Source of the DNA: CAXPZW01 sp964221845
GTDB taxonomy: Bacteria > Bacteroidota > Bacteroidia > Flavobacteriales_D > Sanyastnellaceae
Reading direction: 5' to 3'
Length of the DNA stretch: 64,000 nt
Assembly (NCBI GenBank): GCA_964221845.1
Contig: CAXPZW010000006.1
Coordinates: 1 to 64,000 of the forward strand
The position numbers and the translations under genes were made by a program. Each line of letters opens with the position of its first letter. Position 1 is the first letter of the stretch. Shown here piece after piece: positions 17,693-26,955 of this stretch. The notes under the pieces are model-generated. The model had not been told where the DNA came from and ran no database searches. It worked only from the letters and a program-made list of their open reading frames with translations.

Positions 17693-17730
17693 CAAAAAAG
17701 AACGGCCGCCCCCAGTGGGAACGGCCGTTC
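17693..17730 (-). terminator. Rho-independent terminator of groSL
   Basis: On the minus strand a perfect 9-bp stem (GAACGGCCG/CGGCCGTTC, outer bases 17700 and 17730) is followed by a T run (complement of the A tract 17693-17699), 24 nt past the groL stop. Confidence 0.85.
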
Positions 17731-17753
17731 ATTATGTGGACGGAATCCAGTGC

Positions 17754-19391
17754 TTACATCATGCCGCCCATGCCACCTGGCATACCAGCAGGCATGGCGG
17801 GAGCACCTTCCTCTTCCGGGATGTCGGAAATGACACACTCAGTGGTGAGCAGCATTCCCGCAATGGAAGCGGCGTTCTCCAGCGCTACGCGAGACACTTT
17901 AGTGGGGTCGATCACACCTGCCAAGAGCAGGTCTTCGAACACCTCGGTGCGAGCGTTGTAGCCGAAGTTGCCTTCGCCTTCTTTGATTTTCTGAACGATG
18001 ATTGCACCCTCGCCGCCAGCGTTGGCTACAATCTGACGGAGCGGCTCTTCGATGGCACGCTTCACGATGCTGACACCGGTGGCCTCATCGTGGTTGTCGG
18101 TGTCCACCTGGTCGAGTACAGACGCAGCGCGGATGTATGCCACACCCCCACCTGGGATGATGCCTTCTTCTACCGCCGCACGGGTAGCGTGCAGGGCGTC
18201 GTCTACGCGGTCTTTCTTCTCCTTCATCTCTACTTCAGTGGCAGCACCTACGTAGATGACGGCTACACCGCCTGCCAACTTGGCCAGACGCTCTTGGAGC
18301 TTCTCGCGGTCGTAGTCTGAGGTGGTGTTTTCGATTTGCGCGCGGATTTGCTCTACACGTGCCTTGATGTCGACTGCCTCACCTGAACCGTTTACCACGG
18401 TGGTGTTGTCTTTGTCGATCACCACTTTCTCGGCAGAACCGAGGTCTTGGAGGGTGGCACCTTCGAGCTTCATGCCGGTCTCTTCTGAGATCACACGGCC
18501 ACCGGTGAGGATGGCAATGTCTTGCAGCATCGCCTTACGGCGGTCACCAAAACCAGGAGCTTTTACGGCAGCCACTTTCAGCGAGCCGCGGATTTTGTTG
18601 ACCACCAGGGTAGCGAGTGCTTCGCCGTCTACATCTTCAGCGATGATGAGCAAGGGCTTGCCGGTTTGCGCAGTTTGCTCGAGTACCGGAAGCAGGTCCT
18701 TCATGTTCGAGATCTTCTTGTCGTAGATCAGGATGAAAGGGGCTTCGAGTTCGGCCTCCATTTTTTCGGTGTTGGTCACGAAGTAAGGAGACAGGTAACC
18801 GCGGTCAAACTGCATCCCTTCTACGGTCTTGAGCTCGTCCTCGGTGCCTTTGGCTTCCTCAACGGTGATGACGCCTTCTTTGCCGGCCTTCTTCATGGCC
18901 TCGGCAATCAGCTGGCCGATTTTCACGTCGTTGTTGGCTGAGATGGTACCTACTTGCTCAATCTTGCTGTAGTCGTCTCCGACTTCAGACGAATGGTTGC
19001 TGAGGCTGGCTACAACGGCCTTTACAGCCTTATCGATGCCGCGCTTGAGATCCATAGGGTTAGCACCCGAAGCAACGTTCTTGAGGCCTTCAGCTACGAT
19101 GGCTTGTGCGAGTACGGTGGCGGTAGTGGTGCCGTCACCGGCGATGTCGGCGGTTTTTGAAGCCACCTCTTTCACCATTTGGGCGCCCATGTTGGCCACG
19201 GGGTCTTTCAGCTCGATTTCTTTCGCAACCGAAACGCCGTCTTTGGTGATGCCTGGGGCACCGAATTTTTTATCAATCACCACGTTGCGGCCCTTGGGAC
19301 CGAGGGTGACTTTTACTGCGTTGGCGAGCGCATCTACGCCTTCTTTGAGCTGGGCGCGTGCGTCAATATCAAAGGTGATATCCTTAGCCAT
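17754..19391 (-). CDS. groL: Chaperonin GroEL
   Basis: A 545-residue group I chaperonin subunit. The sequence starts MAKDITFDIDARAQLKEGV and contains the ATP-binding block VTLGPKGRNVV, DGTTTATVLAQ and the C-terminal Gly/Met tail ending GGMGGMM. Length is standard. It forms the double-ring folding chamber in the cytoplasm together with GroES, encoded 44 nt upstream on the same strand. A strong terminator follows. No CIRCE element is visible upstream of the pair. Confidence 0.98.
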   Translation of the reverse strand: MAKDITFDIDARAQLKEGVDALANAVKVTLGPKGRNVVIDKKFGAPGITKDGVSVAKEIELKDPVANMGAQMVKEVASKTADIAGDGTTTATVLAQAIVAEGLKNVASGANPMDLKRGIDKAVKAVVASLSNHSSEVGDDYSKIEQVGTISANNDVKIGQLIAEAMKKAGKEGVITVEEAKGTEDELKTVEGMQFDRGYLSPYFVTNTEKMEAELEAPFILIYDKKISNMKDLLPVLEQTAQTGKPLLIIAEDVDGEALATLVVNKIRGSLKVAAVKAPGFGDRRKAMLQDIAILTGGRVISEETGMKLEGATLQDLGSAEKVVIDKDNTTVVNGSGEAVDIKARVEQIRAQIENTTSDYDREKLQERLAKLAGGVAVIYVGAATEVEMKEKKDRVDDALHATRAAVEEGIIPGGGVAYIRAASVLDQVDTDNHDEATGVSIVKRAIEEPLRQIVANAGGEGAIIVQKIKEGEGNFGYNARTEVFEDLLLAGVIDPTKVSRVALENAASIAGMLLTTECVISDIPEEEGAPAMPAGMPGGMGGMM

Positions 19392-19435
19392 GACTTGTCA
19401 ATTTGGATGTTGAGATCTGAATGATTGAATGCGAA

Positions 19436-19711
19436 TTACACGATCGCGAAGATGTCGCTCTCGCGCATGATCAGGTAGTCGTTGCCTTCTACGTTGATCT
19501 CGGTGCCGGCGTACTTGCCGTACAGGACGGTGTCACCTGCCTTCACGGTGAGGGGTTCGTCTTTCTTGCCGTCACCTACGGCAACTACAGTTCCGCGCTG
19601 AGGCTTTTCCTTGGCGGTGTCTGGAATGATGATGCCACTTGCGGTGGTCTCTTCTGCCGCTGCGGGTTCTACCAGCACGCGGTCGGCGAGGGGCTTGACG
19701 TTTACAGCCAT
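19436..19711 (-). CDS. groS: Co-chaperonin GroES
   Basis: A 91-residue GroES lid protein, starting MAVNVKPLADRVLVEP with GIIIPDTAKEKPQ in the mobile-loop region and KYAGTEINVEG near the C-terminus. It is the first gene of the groSL operon. It is separated from the upstream secG operon by a terminator, so groSL has its own promoter; no TAnnTTTG box is visible directly before it, which fits a heat-shock-specific start. Confidence 0.97.
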   Translation of the reverse strand: MAVNVKPLADRVLVEPAAAEETTASGIIIPDTAKEKPQRGTVVAVGDGKKDEPLTVKAGDTVLYGKYAGTEINVEGNDYLIMRESDIFAIV

Positions 19712-19763
19712 GATGGGTTGAATTTTCTGGTTATTGATCGGGTTGATGATCGTGACTCGCCCA

Positions 19764-19798
19764 TGTCAGATTTTGTGCCAATCGGAAATGGCCTGACA
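19764..19798 (-). promoter_or_regulatory. Inverted repeat TGTCAG...CTGACA upstream of groSL
   Basis: TGTCAG at 19764-19769 and CTGACA at 19793-19798 form an inverted pair in the groS upstream region. The same hexamers recur in the secG terminator stem. It could be a regulator site for heat-shock control, but this is inference only. Confidence 0.35.
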
Positions 19799-19824
19799 GA
19801 GTCGGACAATACTGCCGTTCGGAC

Positions 19825-19860
19825 AAAAAAAATGTCAGCATGTGGTGACATACTGACATT
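19825..19860 (-). terminator. Rho-independent terminator after secG
   Basis: The arms AATGTCAGTATGT and ACATGCTGACATT (minus strand, one non-Watson-Crick pair) form a 13-bp hairpin followed by eight T. It closes the miaB-to-secG operon and isolates groSL. Confidence 0.85.
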
Positions 19861-19883
19861 TCAAATGCGTTGTTGGGAGCGAC

Positions 19884-20192
19884 TTATTCGTCGTCGCCGC
19901 CGTCAAGGTTGAGGTCATCGCCGCCCGGGAGCTCGATGTCGTCGTCCACGCGGTCAATGTTGGGGTTGCCGGTATCGTAGAAACGGGCAGATACTACGCA
20001 CAGCACAAACAGTGCAATGCCCAAGTACCATGTTGCTTTCTCCAAAAAGTCAGTGGTGCGTTGCACGCCGCTACCGGCGCCTGCAGACTGGAAACCAGCA
20101 GCCAAGCCGCCACCTTTGGGGTTCTGAACCAGGATTACGAGTGCCAAAAGCACACAAACCACCACAATCAATACAATCAAAAAGGGACCCAT
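19884..20192 (-). CDS. secG: Preprotein translocase subunit SecG
   Basis: A 102-residue membrane protein with two transmembrane segments (~4-22 and ~52-70) and the conserved loop VQNPKGGGLAAGFQ between them; the FLEKATW segment begins the second helix. SecG assists SecYEG protein export across the inner membrane. The C-terminus is a short acidic tail ending GGDDE, common in Bacteroidota SecG. It starts 19 nt after the preceding TPR-like gene and is last in its operon. Confidence 0.95.
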   Translation of the reverse strand: MGPFLIVLIVVVCVLLALVILVQNPKGGGLAAGFQSAGAGSGVQRTTDFLEKATWYLGIALFVLCVVSARFYDTGNPNIDRVDDDIELPGGDDLNLDGGDDE

Positions 20193-20211
20193 GTCCTTGA
20201 AATTCAGTTAG

Positions 20212-21246
20212 TTACTTCTTCTTATACAGCTTTTTGAGCTGGTTGGCAAAATAAACACTTTTTTCCGGGTATTTCAAGGCCAGCATTTCATAGGCTTTGC
20301 GGGCCTTGCCGAGCTTGCCTTGTTTGGCGTAGATGCGCGCCATGGTCTCGGTCACCAGGGACTCGTCTTCCACGATGGATTCGCGGGCAATGTCTCCGGG
20401 ATCAAACTCCGCCACACGTCCGGGGGTGATCTGTGGGTCCTTGGCAATGAAAGCATCGATCAAGTCGTGCTGCTTGCGGCGGGTGTCTTTTTCGGTAGGC
20501 GCTTCGGAATCGGCGTCTGCGGCCTCGGGCGCCTCGGCGGTGGATCCCGTGTCCACTTCTACCCCCAGCTCACTGCTGCGCTTGAGCAGCCACTGGGCAA
20601 ACGGACTCAGGTCTTCGGCAGGCGCTTCAGCAACAGGCGCTTGTTCAGCTGCGGCAACCGGGGCTTCTGCCTCGGGCGTCTCGCCCACCTCTTGCTCAAT
20701 CACCCGACTCACACCAGCCGCCAGAATATCGGTCTCCAACGCATCCAACGGACGCTTCTCAATCGCCACTTCCTCCACCTCCTCGACCTGTTCAGCCTCA
20801 GGCACTTCAACCTCCTCCTGCTCCACCGCGACCACTGGCTTTGGTTCTGGCTCTGCCGCAACCTCAACAACCTCCACCTCAGCCTCTACAACCTCAGCTC
20901 CAACAGTCTCTTCCTCCCCTGCAAATTGCCCTTGCACTTGCACTAAATCCGGCGCTTCCTCTTGCATTAAATCGTCTTCCCGTTCCGGCACCTCCACCTT
21001 CCCCTCAGCCACTTCTTTGGCCACCACCAAATCAAACAACACCGCACGCGAGCCGGCGTGCACAGCCGCCACATGCAGCTGGTCGTCGTAACCCAAGTCG
21101 CCGGTGTTGTGCATGGCCTTGGCCAGCAGGATGTGCCCTGCGCCAAACCACGGGTAAGCCTCGGTCAGGGCGCGTAAGGCGGTCACCTGTTCGGGGCCGA
21201 GTCGGTCGGGGGATTGGAGTGCGGTATGGAAATCAGATGCGGTCAC
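20212..21246 (-). CDS. Conserved TPR-like protein with acidic linker
   Basis: A 344-residue protein of unknown role. The N-terminal ~80 residues (FHTALQSPDRLGPEQVTALR, then YPWFGAGHILLAKAMH) and the C-terminal ~80 (ETMARIYAKQGKLGKARKAYEMLALKYPEKS) look like helical tetratricopeptide-type segments. The middle 140 residues are a low-complexity linker made largely of Glu, Val, Ala and Pro. No signal peptide is seen. It overlaps lptE by 4 bp and precedes secG, an order I recognise as common in Bacteroidota; the context suggests an envelope-biogenesis link, which is inference. Confidence 0.78.
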   Translation of the reverse strand: MTASDFHTALQSPDRLGPEQVTALRALTEAYPWFGAGHILLAKAMHNTGDLGYDDQLHVAAVHAGSRAVLFDLVVAKEVAEGKVEVPEREDDLMQEEAPDLVQVQGQFAGEEETVGAEVVEAEVEVVEVAAEPEPKPVVAVEQEEVEVPEAEQVEEVEEVAIEKRPLDALETDILAAGVSRVIEQEVGETPEAEAPVAAAEQAPVAEAPAEDLSPFAQWLLKRSSELGVEVDTGSTAEAPEAADADSEAPTEKDTRRKQHDLIDAFIAKDPQITPGRVAEFDPGDIARESIVEDESLVTETMARIYAKQGKLGKARKAYEMLALKYPEKSVYFANQLKKLYKKK

Positions 21247-21764
21247 CAGTTGCCCAGGCTTGCGTTGAAGACCGATTGGGTGAGCTTGTCCAGCAATTCA
21301 TCCCAAAGAGTGGTCTCCACGGTCGCAAAGTCCAAATTGGCATCGAAATCCACAAATTCACTGAAGGTGCGGTTGTCGAAGCTCTTCTCGGGTTCCTTGT
21401 CATTGACGTAGGAAATCCGAAGTGTAACGGTAAGGCGGTTGAGGGCGGCGGTCTCGTCGCTTTGGTTGCTGACAGGGCGTACCTCGTACGCTGTGATGAA
21501 TCCCGAGTAAGTCAGGTCGGCGTCTTCGGCCACCACGTCCAGGGCCGAACGTTGGAGCACCAAGTCCTTCATGCCCTCGGTCAAGCGCTGGGCAAAAGTT
21601 TCCGAAGCCAGCGGGGTTTGCGTGCGCAGGTAATCCACCGCAAAGGTCTCGGCCCCAGAATCGTCGATTCCGGTGAACGAATAGATGCCGCAGCCCGAAA
21701 GGACCACCAGCATCACCAAAGCTGCAAAACGAGTTGCCATCGGGATTCCAACGCTGCGCATCAC
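21243..21764 (-). CDS. lptE: LptE-family LPS-assembly lipoprotein
   Basis: A 173-residue lipoprotein. The signal sequence ends in the lipobox LSGC (Cys25), followed by GIYSFTG, the characteristic start of Bacteroidota LptE-like proteins. LptE plugs the LptD barrel and helps place lipopolysaccharide in the outer membrane. Similarity to enterobacterial LptE is weak at sequence level, so the call rests on lipobox, length and its place between the sigma54 regulator and secG. It overlaps both neighbours by 4 bp, showing tight translational coupling. Confidence 0.82.
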   Translation of the reverse strand: MMRSVGIPMATRFAALVMLVVLSGCGIYSFTGIDDSGAETFAVDYLRTQTPLASETFAQRLTEGMKDLVLQRSALDVVAEDADLTYSGFITAYEVRPVSNQSDETAALNRLTVTLRISYVNDKEPEKSFDNRTFSEFVDFDANLDFATVETTLWDELLDKLTQSVFNASLGNW

Positions 21765-23014
21765 TGCAAATTGTACTCTTTGATCTTGCGGTACAAGGTG
21801 CGCTCAGAAATGCCGAGCTCTCGGGCGGCGTACTTGCGCTTGCCGTTGTGCTTGGCCAGCGCCTTGCGGATCAATTCTTTTTCGGTTTCCACCAGACTCA
21901 GGGTCTCCTCCACCTCGATTTCGTGCGGTTCGGACTGCACGGTGTGGTGGTGGGTGGGGGTGCTGGTCGAAGGCCCAATGTGCACCAGTCCGGAGGCTTC
22001 GGCCTCTTCCCATTCGTGCACGGCCTGCTCGTCGTGGAAGACCTTGCGCATGAGCTCCTGGTTGCCGGCGGTGGGCTCCAAGTGTCCGGTTTGGATGAGC
22101 TCCAACACCAGTCGTTTCACGTCGCCCAAATCGTTCTTGAGGTCGAACAGGATCTTGTAGAGGATCTCGCGCTCGCTGAAATCCTGCTTGTTGTCCTGGT
22201 TGATGACCATGGGGGTAGTGTCCCGGTTGAGCTCGTTTTGCGGCAGGTACTTCAGCAAGGTGTCGCGGTCGATGGTGCGTTCCTGCTCAATCACCGAAAT
22301 CTGCTCGGAGATGTTGCGCAATTGGCGGATGTTACCGGGGTACGGGTAACGCTCCAGGGCCTCCACCGCATCGGGGGTGAGGGTCACCACCGGCATGCGA
22401 TATTGCTCAGAAATGTCGGCGGTGAACTTGCGGAACAGCAAGTGCACATCCTCCGAACGGTCGCGCAGAGGCGGGATGGAAATGGGCACTTGATTCAGGC
22501 GGTAGTACAGGTCTTCGCGGAAACGGCCTTCGCGGATGGCTTGCTCCATCTTCACGTTGGTGGCGGCCACCACACGCACATCGGTCTTGATCACCTTGGA
22601 GGAGCCCACGCGGATGAACTCGCCGGTTTCCAGCACGCGCAACAGGCGTACTTGGGTCTGCAGGGGAAGTTCAGCCACCTCGTCCAGGAAGATGGTGCCG
22701 CCGTCGGCCACTTGGAAGTAGCCCTTGCGCGCATCCGAAGCGCCGGTAAATGCGCCCTTCTCGTGGCCAAAAAGCTCACTGTCAATGGTGCCCTCCGGGA
22801 TGGCGCCGCAGTTCACAGCGATATAAGGCCCGTGCTTGCGGGCCGAGAGGTGGTGAATGATTTTGGGCATCACTTCTTTACCCGTGCCGCTTTCGCCGGT
22901 GATGAGCACCGAGATGTCGGTAGGCGCCACCTGTACCGCTACGCTGAGTGCGCGGTTGAGGGCGGCCGAGTTGCCAATGATGCCGAAGCGTTGCTTGACG
23001 CTTTGGAGTTCCAT
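21761..23014 (-). CDS. Sigma-54-dependent transcriptional regulator without receiver domain
   Basis: A 417-residue enhancer-binding protein. The AAA+ domain starts almost at once: Walker A GESGTGKE (40-47), the sigma54-contacting GAFTGA (87-92) and Walker B GGTIFLDE (105-112) are all intact. A variable segment of ~110 residues follows, then a Fis-type helix-turn-helix (~375-417, RKYAARELGISERTLYRKI). There is no N-terminal sensory or response-regulator domain, so activity may be controlled by abundance or a partner. It lies between miaB (9 nt upstream) and lptE (4-bp overlap). Targets are unknown. Confidence 0.92.
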   Translation of the reverse strand: MELQSVKQRFGIIGNSAALNRALSVAVQVAPTDISVLITGESGTGKEVMPKIIHHLSARKHGPYIAVNCGAIPEGTIDSELFGHEKGAFTGASDARKGYFQVADGGTIFLDEVAELPLQTQVRLLRVLETGEFIRVGSSKVIKTDVRVVAATNVKMEQAIREGRFREDLYYRLNQVPISIPPLRDRSEDVHLLFRKFTADISEQYRMPVVTLTPDAVEALERYPYPGNIRQLRNISEQISVIEQERTIDRDTLLKYLPQNELNRDTTPMVINQDNKQDFSEREILYKILFDLKNDLGDVKRLVLELIQTGHLEPTAGNQELMRKVFHDEQAVHEWEEAEASGLVHIGPSTSTPTHHHTVQSEPHEIEVEETLSLVETEKELIRKALAKHNGKRKYAARELGISERTLYRKIKEYNLQ

Positions 23015-23023
23015 GCGCAGGTG

Positions 23024-24457
23024 TTAGGCGTTTGCCGGCACCACTTCACCCAACAAGGTCACGGCGGTGTTGCCGGTAATTTTTACGTCGACGTATTGTC
23101 CCGGGGCATAGTCGCCCTTTGGGAAGACGACTACGGTGTTCTGGGTGTTACGTCCTTTGAGCTCGTCGTCGGATTTTTTGCTGACCCCTTCGATCAACAC
23201 GCGCTGGGTGCCGTGGGCCAGGGCTGCAGTGCGCTCGGCGCTGCATTCCTTTTGGAGCTCGATGATTTCGGTGAGGCGACGGCCTTTGACATCTTCGGGC
23301 ACGTCGTCTTCAAACTTGCGCTCGGCCAAGGTGCGCGGGCGCTCGCTGTACTTAAACATGTAGGCCATGTCGTAGCGCACCTCTGCCATGAGCGAGAGGG
23401 TGTCTTGGTGCTGCTCCTCGGTCTCACCGCAGAAGCCGGCGATGATGTCGGTGGAGATGGCGCAATCGGGAATGATCCGTCGGATGGCGGCGATGCGATC
23501 CAGGTACCATTCGCGGGTGTATCCGCGGTTCATGCGCTTGAGTACCTCGTTGTTGCCGGATTGAACAGGCAGGTGAATGTACTTGCAGATGTTCTCGTAC
23601 TTGGCCATGACGTGCAGCACGTCGTCGGTCATGTCTTTGGGGTGCGAAGTGGAGAATCGGATGCGCAAATCGGGGTGCACCTCGGCCACCATGGCCATGA
23701 GTTGGGCGAAGTTGACTGTGGGTTTCTCTGGATCCTTCACCTCCCCTTTGCTGGTGATGTTCCACTTGTACGAATCCACGTTTTGCCCCAGCAAGGTCAC
23801 CTCGCGGTAGCCTTGATCGAAGAGTTCTTGTGCCTCGGCCACGATGCTTTGTGGATCGCGGCTGCGCTCACGTCCGCGGGTAAACGGCACCACGCAGAAT
23901 GAGCACATGTTGTCGCACCCACGCATGATGGAAATGAAAGCAGTTACCCCGTTGGTATTAAGGCGCAATGGGCTGATCTCTGCGTAGGTCTCCTCGCGGC
24001 TGAGCAGGACGTTGACTGCTTTTTGACCGGTGTCTACCTGATCAATCAGATTGGGCAGATCACGGTATGCATCGGGTCCCACCACCAGGTCCACCAGTTT
24101 TTCTTGTTCGAGGAGCTTTTCACGCAGGCGTTCGGCCATGCAGCCGAGCACGCCCACCACCAAGTGCGGACGGGATTTCTTGAGGGCCTTGAAAAACTGG
24201 AGGCGTCCGCGGACACGTTGCTCGGCGTTGTCGCGGATGGCGCAGGTGTTGATCAACACCACGTCTGCGGCTTCCGCATCGCGGGTGGTGGAAAATCCCA
24301 CCTCGCCCAGGATGGAGGCCACAATCTCCGAATCCGAAAAATTCATCTGGCAACCGTAGCTCTCCAACAGGAGTTTACGCCCGTCCTTTTCGGGGGCGTT
24401 GAGCATGGTGGCTTCGCCTTGGCGGCTTTCGTCAATCACTTTGTTTCCTTCGAACAT
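23024..24457 (-). CDS. miaB: tRNA-2-methylthio-N6-dimethylallyladenosine synthase MiaB
   Basis: A 477-residue radical-SAM methylthiotransferase that adds a 2-methylthio group to i6A37 of tRNAs. The N-terminal UPF0004 domain carries the cluster cysteines in ESYGCQMN, VLINTCAIRDN and VGVLGCMAER. The radical-SAM motif CxxxCxxC is GCDNMCSFC. A C-terminal TRAM-type RNA-binding region ends GQYVDVKITGNTAVTLLGEV. The first gene of a leftward operon continuing through the sigma54 regulator, lptE, the TPR protein and secG. Confidence 0.96.
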   Translation of the reverse strand: MFEGNKVIDESRQGEATMLNAPEKDGRKLLLESYGCQMNFSDSEIVASILGEVGFSTTRDAEAADVVLINTCAIRDNAEQRVRGRLQFFKALKKSRPHLVVGVLGCMAERLREKLLEQEKLVDLVVGPDAYRDLPNLIDQVDTGQKAVNVLLSREETYAEISPLRLNTNGVTAFISIMRGCDNMCSFCVVPFTRGRERSRDPQSIVAEAQELFDQGYREVTLLGQNVDSYKWNITSKGEVKDPEKPTVNFAQLMAMVAEVHPDLRIRFSTSHPKDMTDDVLHVMAKYENICKYIHLPVQSGNNEVLKRMNRGYTREWYLDRIAAIRRIIPDCAISTDIIAGFCGETEEQHQDTLSLMAEVRYDMAYMFKYSERPRTLAERKFEDDVPEDVKGRRLTEIIELQKECSAERTAALAHGTQRVLIEGVSKKSDDELKGRNTQNTVVVFPKGDYAPGQYVDVKITGNTAVTLLGEVVPANA

Positions 24458-24476
24458 AGGCTTGCTTAAGGGGGTG

Positions 24477-24484
24477 CAAAGGTA
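24477..24484 (-). promoter_or_regulatory. -7 promoter box TACCTTTG for the miaB operon
   Basis: An exact TAnnTTTG match on the minus strand, 19 nt before the miaB ATG. Confidence 0.65.
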
Positions 24485-24651
24485 GCGAACCGTGACAACT
24501 TGTCAGTATTCGAACAGGGGGCTTTCACACATGTTCAGAAAGCAGAGGTGAGCAAAAAAGATTTGGTCGGGAGAAACTTTCGTGGCTTTCTTTGCCCCCA
24601 GAGGCCAAACTGAACGTATATAGGTATGGCTTCCTAACCGCAACCCAACCC

Positions 24652-26955
24652 ATGGCAAAAAACCTGGTAATTGTCGAGTCGCCTGCAAAGGCCAAAACCA
24701 TTGAGGGCTACCTCGGTAAGGATTTCACTGTACGCAGCAGCTACGGCCACGTACGCGACTTGCCCAAAAGCGATCTGGCGATCGACATCGAAAACGACTT
24801 TGAACCCGTTTACGAAGTGTCGGCCGACAAAAAGAAACTCATCGCGGAACTCAAAAAATTGGCGAAGGCGGCCGAGATCGTCTGGCTCGCAACGGATGAG
24901 GACCGCGAAGGAGAGGCCATTTCCTGGCACCTGCAGGAAGCCTTGGATTTGAAGGACGAGAAGATCAAGCGCATTGTCTTCTCTGAGATCACCAAGCCGG
25001 CCATCCTCCGCGCCATCGAGAACCCACGCACGGTCAACACCAACTTGGTGAACGCCCAACAGGCCCGCCGCGTGTTGGATCGCCTGGTGGGTTTTGAACT
25101 CTCTCCTGTACTCTGGCGCAAGGTCAAGCCTTCGCTCAGTGCAGGGCGCGTGCAGTCGGTTGCGGTGCGCATCCTGGTGGAGCGCGAGCGCGACATCCAA
25201 GGATTTGAGTCCACCTCTTCCTACCGCGTAGTGGCGTTGTTTGACGTGGACGGTTCTGAACTCAAGGCCGAGTTGCCCAAGCGCTTTGCCACCGAACAGG
25301 AAGCGCGCGACTTTTTGCAAGACACCCTCGGCAGTACCTTCTCGATTGCCGACCTGAAAACCACTCCGGGTAAAAAGAGCCCTGCAGCTCCCTTTACCAC
25401 CTCGACCCTCCAGCAAGAGGCCAGCCGCAAGCTGAGCTTCTCGGTGGCCCAAACCATGTCGGTGGCCCAACGCCTGTACGAATCGGGAAAGATCACCTAC
25501 ATGCGTACCGATTCGGTGAACCTCTCGGACTTGGCGCTCGACGCAGCCGGCGAGGCCATCCGCAACCAATACGGCGAGGACTACCACAAGCAGCGCAAGT
25601 ACAGCTCCAAGAGCAAAGGCGCCCAAGAGGCACACGAGGCCATCCGCCCCACCGACCTCTCGGTGACCAGCGTAGACGGAGAGCGCAACGAAAAGCGCCT
25701 GTACGATCTGATCTACAAGCGCACCATCGCCAGCCAAATGGCCGATGCTCAGCTGGAGAAAACCACCGTTTCCGTGGACATCTCCAACCGCGACGAATCG
25801 CTCACTGCCCGCGGCGAGGTGATCACCTTTGAAGGCTTCTTGAAAGTCTACCTCGAAGGCACCGACGATGAGCAGGAAGAAACCAAAGGCATGCTCCCAC
25901 CCCTCGGCGTGGGCCAAACCTTGAAACTGAACGAACTCTCGGCCACCCAGCGCTTCAGCCACCACCCGCCACGCTACACAGAGGCAAGCCTGGTGAAGAA
26001 GCTCGAGGAACTGGGCATCGGCCGTCCGTCGACCTACGCCCCCACCATCTCCACCATTCAAAAGCGTGGTTACGTGGTCAAGGAAAGCCGCGATGGACAC
26101 AAACGCGAGTACACCCAATTCAAGAGCGACGGCACCCAAGTGACCGAAGCGGTACTCACCGAAATCACCGGCGCCGAAAAGGCCAAGCTCTTCCCGACCG
26201 ACATCGGGATGGTGGTGAACGACTTTTTGGTGGAGTACTTCTCGGGCATCATGGAATACAACTTCACCGCTGACGTGGAGCAGGAATTCGATGAGATCGC
26301 CTCGGGCACCAAGAGCTGGAAAGAAATGCTGCGCAAGTTCTACTCGCCCTTCCACCACACCGTGGAAGAAGCGCTGGAGAAATCGCAACGCGCCACCGGC
26401 GAACGAAAACTGGGCGAGCACCCCGAAAGCGGCAAGCCAATCATTGCGCGCATTGGCCGCTTTGGCCCCATGATTCAAATCGGCGCGTCGGACGACGAGG
26501 AGAAGCAATTTGCTTCGTTGCGTGACGGCCAATCGATCACCACGATCAACCTGGAAGAGGCGCTCGACCTGTTCAAGCTGCCCCGCCAATTGGGTGAGTA
26601 CGAAGGCGAGAAGGTCAGCGCTGCCATCGGTCGCTACGGCCCCTACGTGCGTTGGAACAAGACCTTTGTTTCCCTAGACGAGGAGGCCGGTGACGACCCC
26701 TACACAGTTGAGATCGACCGCGCTGTGGAACTCATCAAAGCGAAGATCGAAGCTGACAAAAAGGCCATCATCAAGACCTTTACCGAGGACGACACCATCC
26801 GTGTGCTGAACGGCCGCTACGGCCCCTACATCAAGGCCGGCCGCGACAACGTGAAGATCCCCAAGGACACCGAGCCCGAGTCGCTCACCTTTGAGCAAGT
26901 GACCGAACTGGTGGAAGCACACCGTGCCAAGCCCAAACGCGGTCGCAAGCGCTGA
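24652..26955 (+). CDS. topA: DNA topoisomerase I
   Basis: A 767-residue type IA topoisomerase that relaxes negative supercoils. The N-terminal Toprim domain starts KNLVIVESPAKAKTIEGYLG and has the acidic DEDREGEAISWHL motif. The catalytic tyrosine is Tyr283 in KITYMRTDS. The C-terminus carries repeated topoisomerase C-terminal segments (GEHPESGKPI, IGRYGPYVRWN, LNGRYGPYIKAG) and a basic end, without zinc-finger cysteines. The frame is open upstream to 24592, but the ATG at 24652 gives the standard start MAKNLVIVESP. The stop overlaps the next start by one base (TGATG). Confidence 0.96.
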   Translation: MAKNLVIVESPAKAKTIEGYLGKDFTVRSSYGHVRDLPKSDLAIDIENDFEPVYEVSADKKKLIAELKKLAKAAEIVWLATDEDREGEAISWHLQEALDLKDEKIKRIVFSEITKPAILRAIENPRTVNTNLVNAQQARRVLDRLVGFELSPVLWRKVKPSLSAGRVQSVAVRILVERERDIQGFESTSSYRVVALFDVDGSELKAELPKRFATEQEARDFLQDTLGSTFSIADLKTTPGKKSPAAPFTTSTLQQEASRKLSFSVAQTMSVAQRLYESGKITYMRTDSVNLSDLALDAAGEAIRNQYGEDYHKQRKYSSKSKGAQEAHEAIRPTDLSVTSVDGERNEKRLYDLIYKRTIASQMADAQLEKTTVSVDISNRDESLTARGEVITFEGFLKVYLEGTDDEQEETKGMLPPLGVGQTLKLNELSATQRFSHHPPRYTEASLVKKLEELGIGRPSTYAPTISTIQKRGYVVKESRDGHKREYTQFKSDGTQVTEAVLTEITGAEKAKLFPTDIGMVVNDFLVEYFSGIMEYNFTADVEQEFDEIASGTKSWKEMLRKFYSPFHHTVEEALEKSQRATGERKLGEHPESGKPIIARIGRFGPMIQIGASDDEEKQFASLRDGQSITTINLEEALDLFKLPRQLGEYEGEKVSAAIGRYGPYVRWNKTFVSLDEEAGDDPYTVEIDRAVELIKAKIEADKKAIIKTFTEDDTIRVLNGRYGPYIKAGRDNVKIPKDTEPESLTFEQVTELVEAHRAKPKRGRKR

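Noticed and set aside
19771..19786. Sigma-54-like TGGCAC element upstream of groS on the minus strand
   Set aside because: The -12 GC element at the required spacing is missing, so it does not meet the TGGCAC-N5-TTGC consensus.
19712..19860. CIRCE operator for HrcA upstream of groSL
   Set aside because: No TTAGCACTC-N9-GAGTGCTAA sequence or near match is present.
21734..23902. Open frame of 722 codons opposite the sigma54 regulator and miaB
   Set aside because: Antisense to two well-supported genes with intact motifs, and spans their junction; no domain seen.
24634..26589. Long open frame of 651 codons on the strand opposite topA
   Set aside because: It lies wholly antisense to topA, has no recognisable domain and its composition mirrors topA codons; GC-rich genes commonly give such shadow frames.
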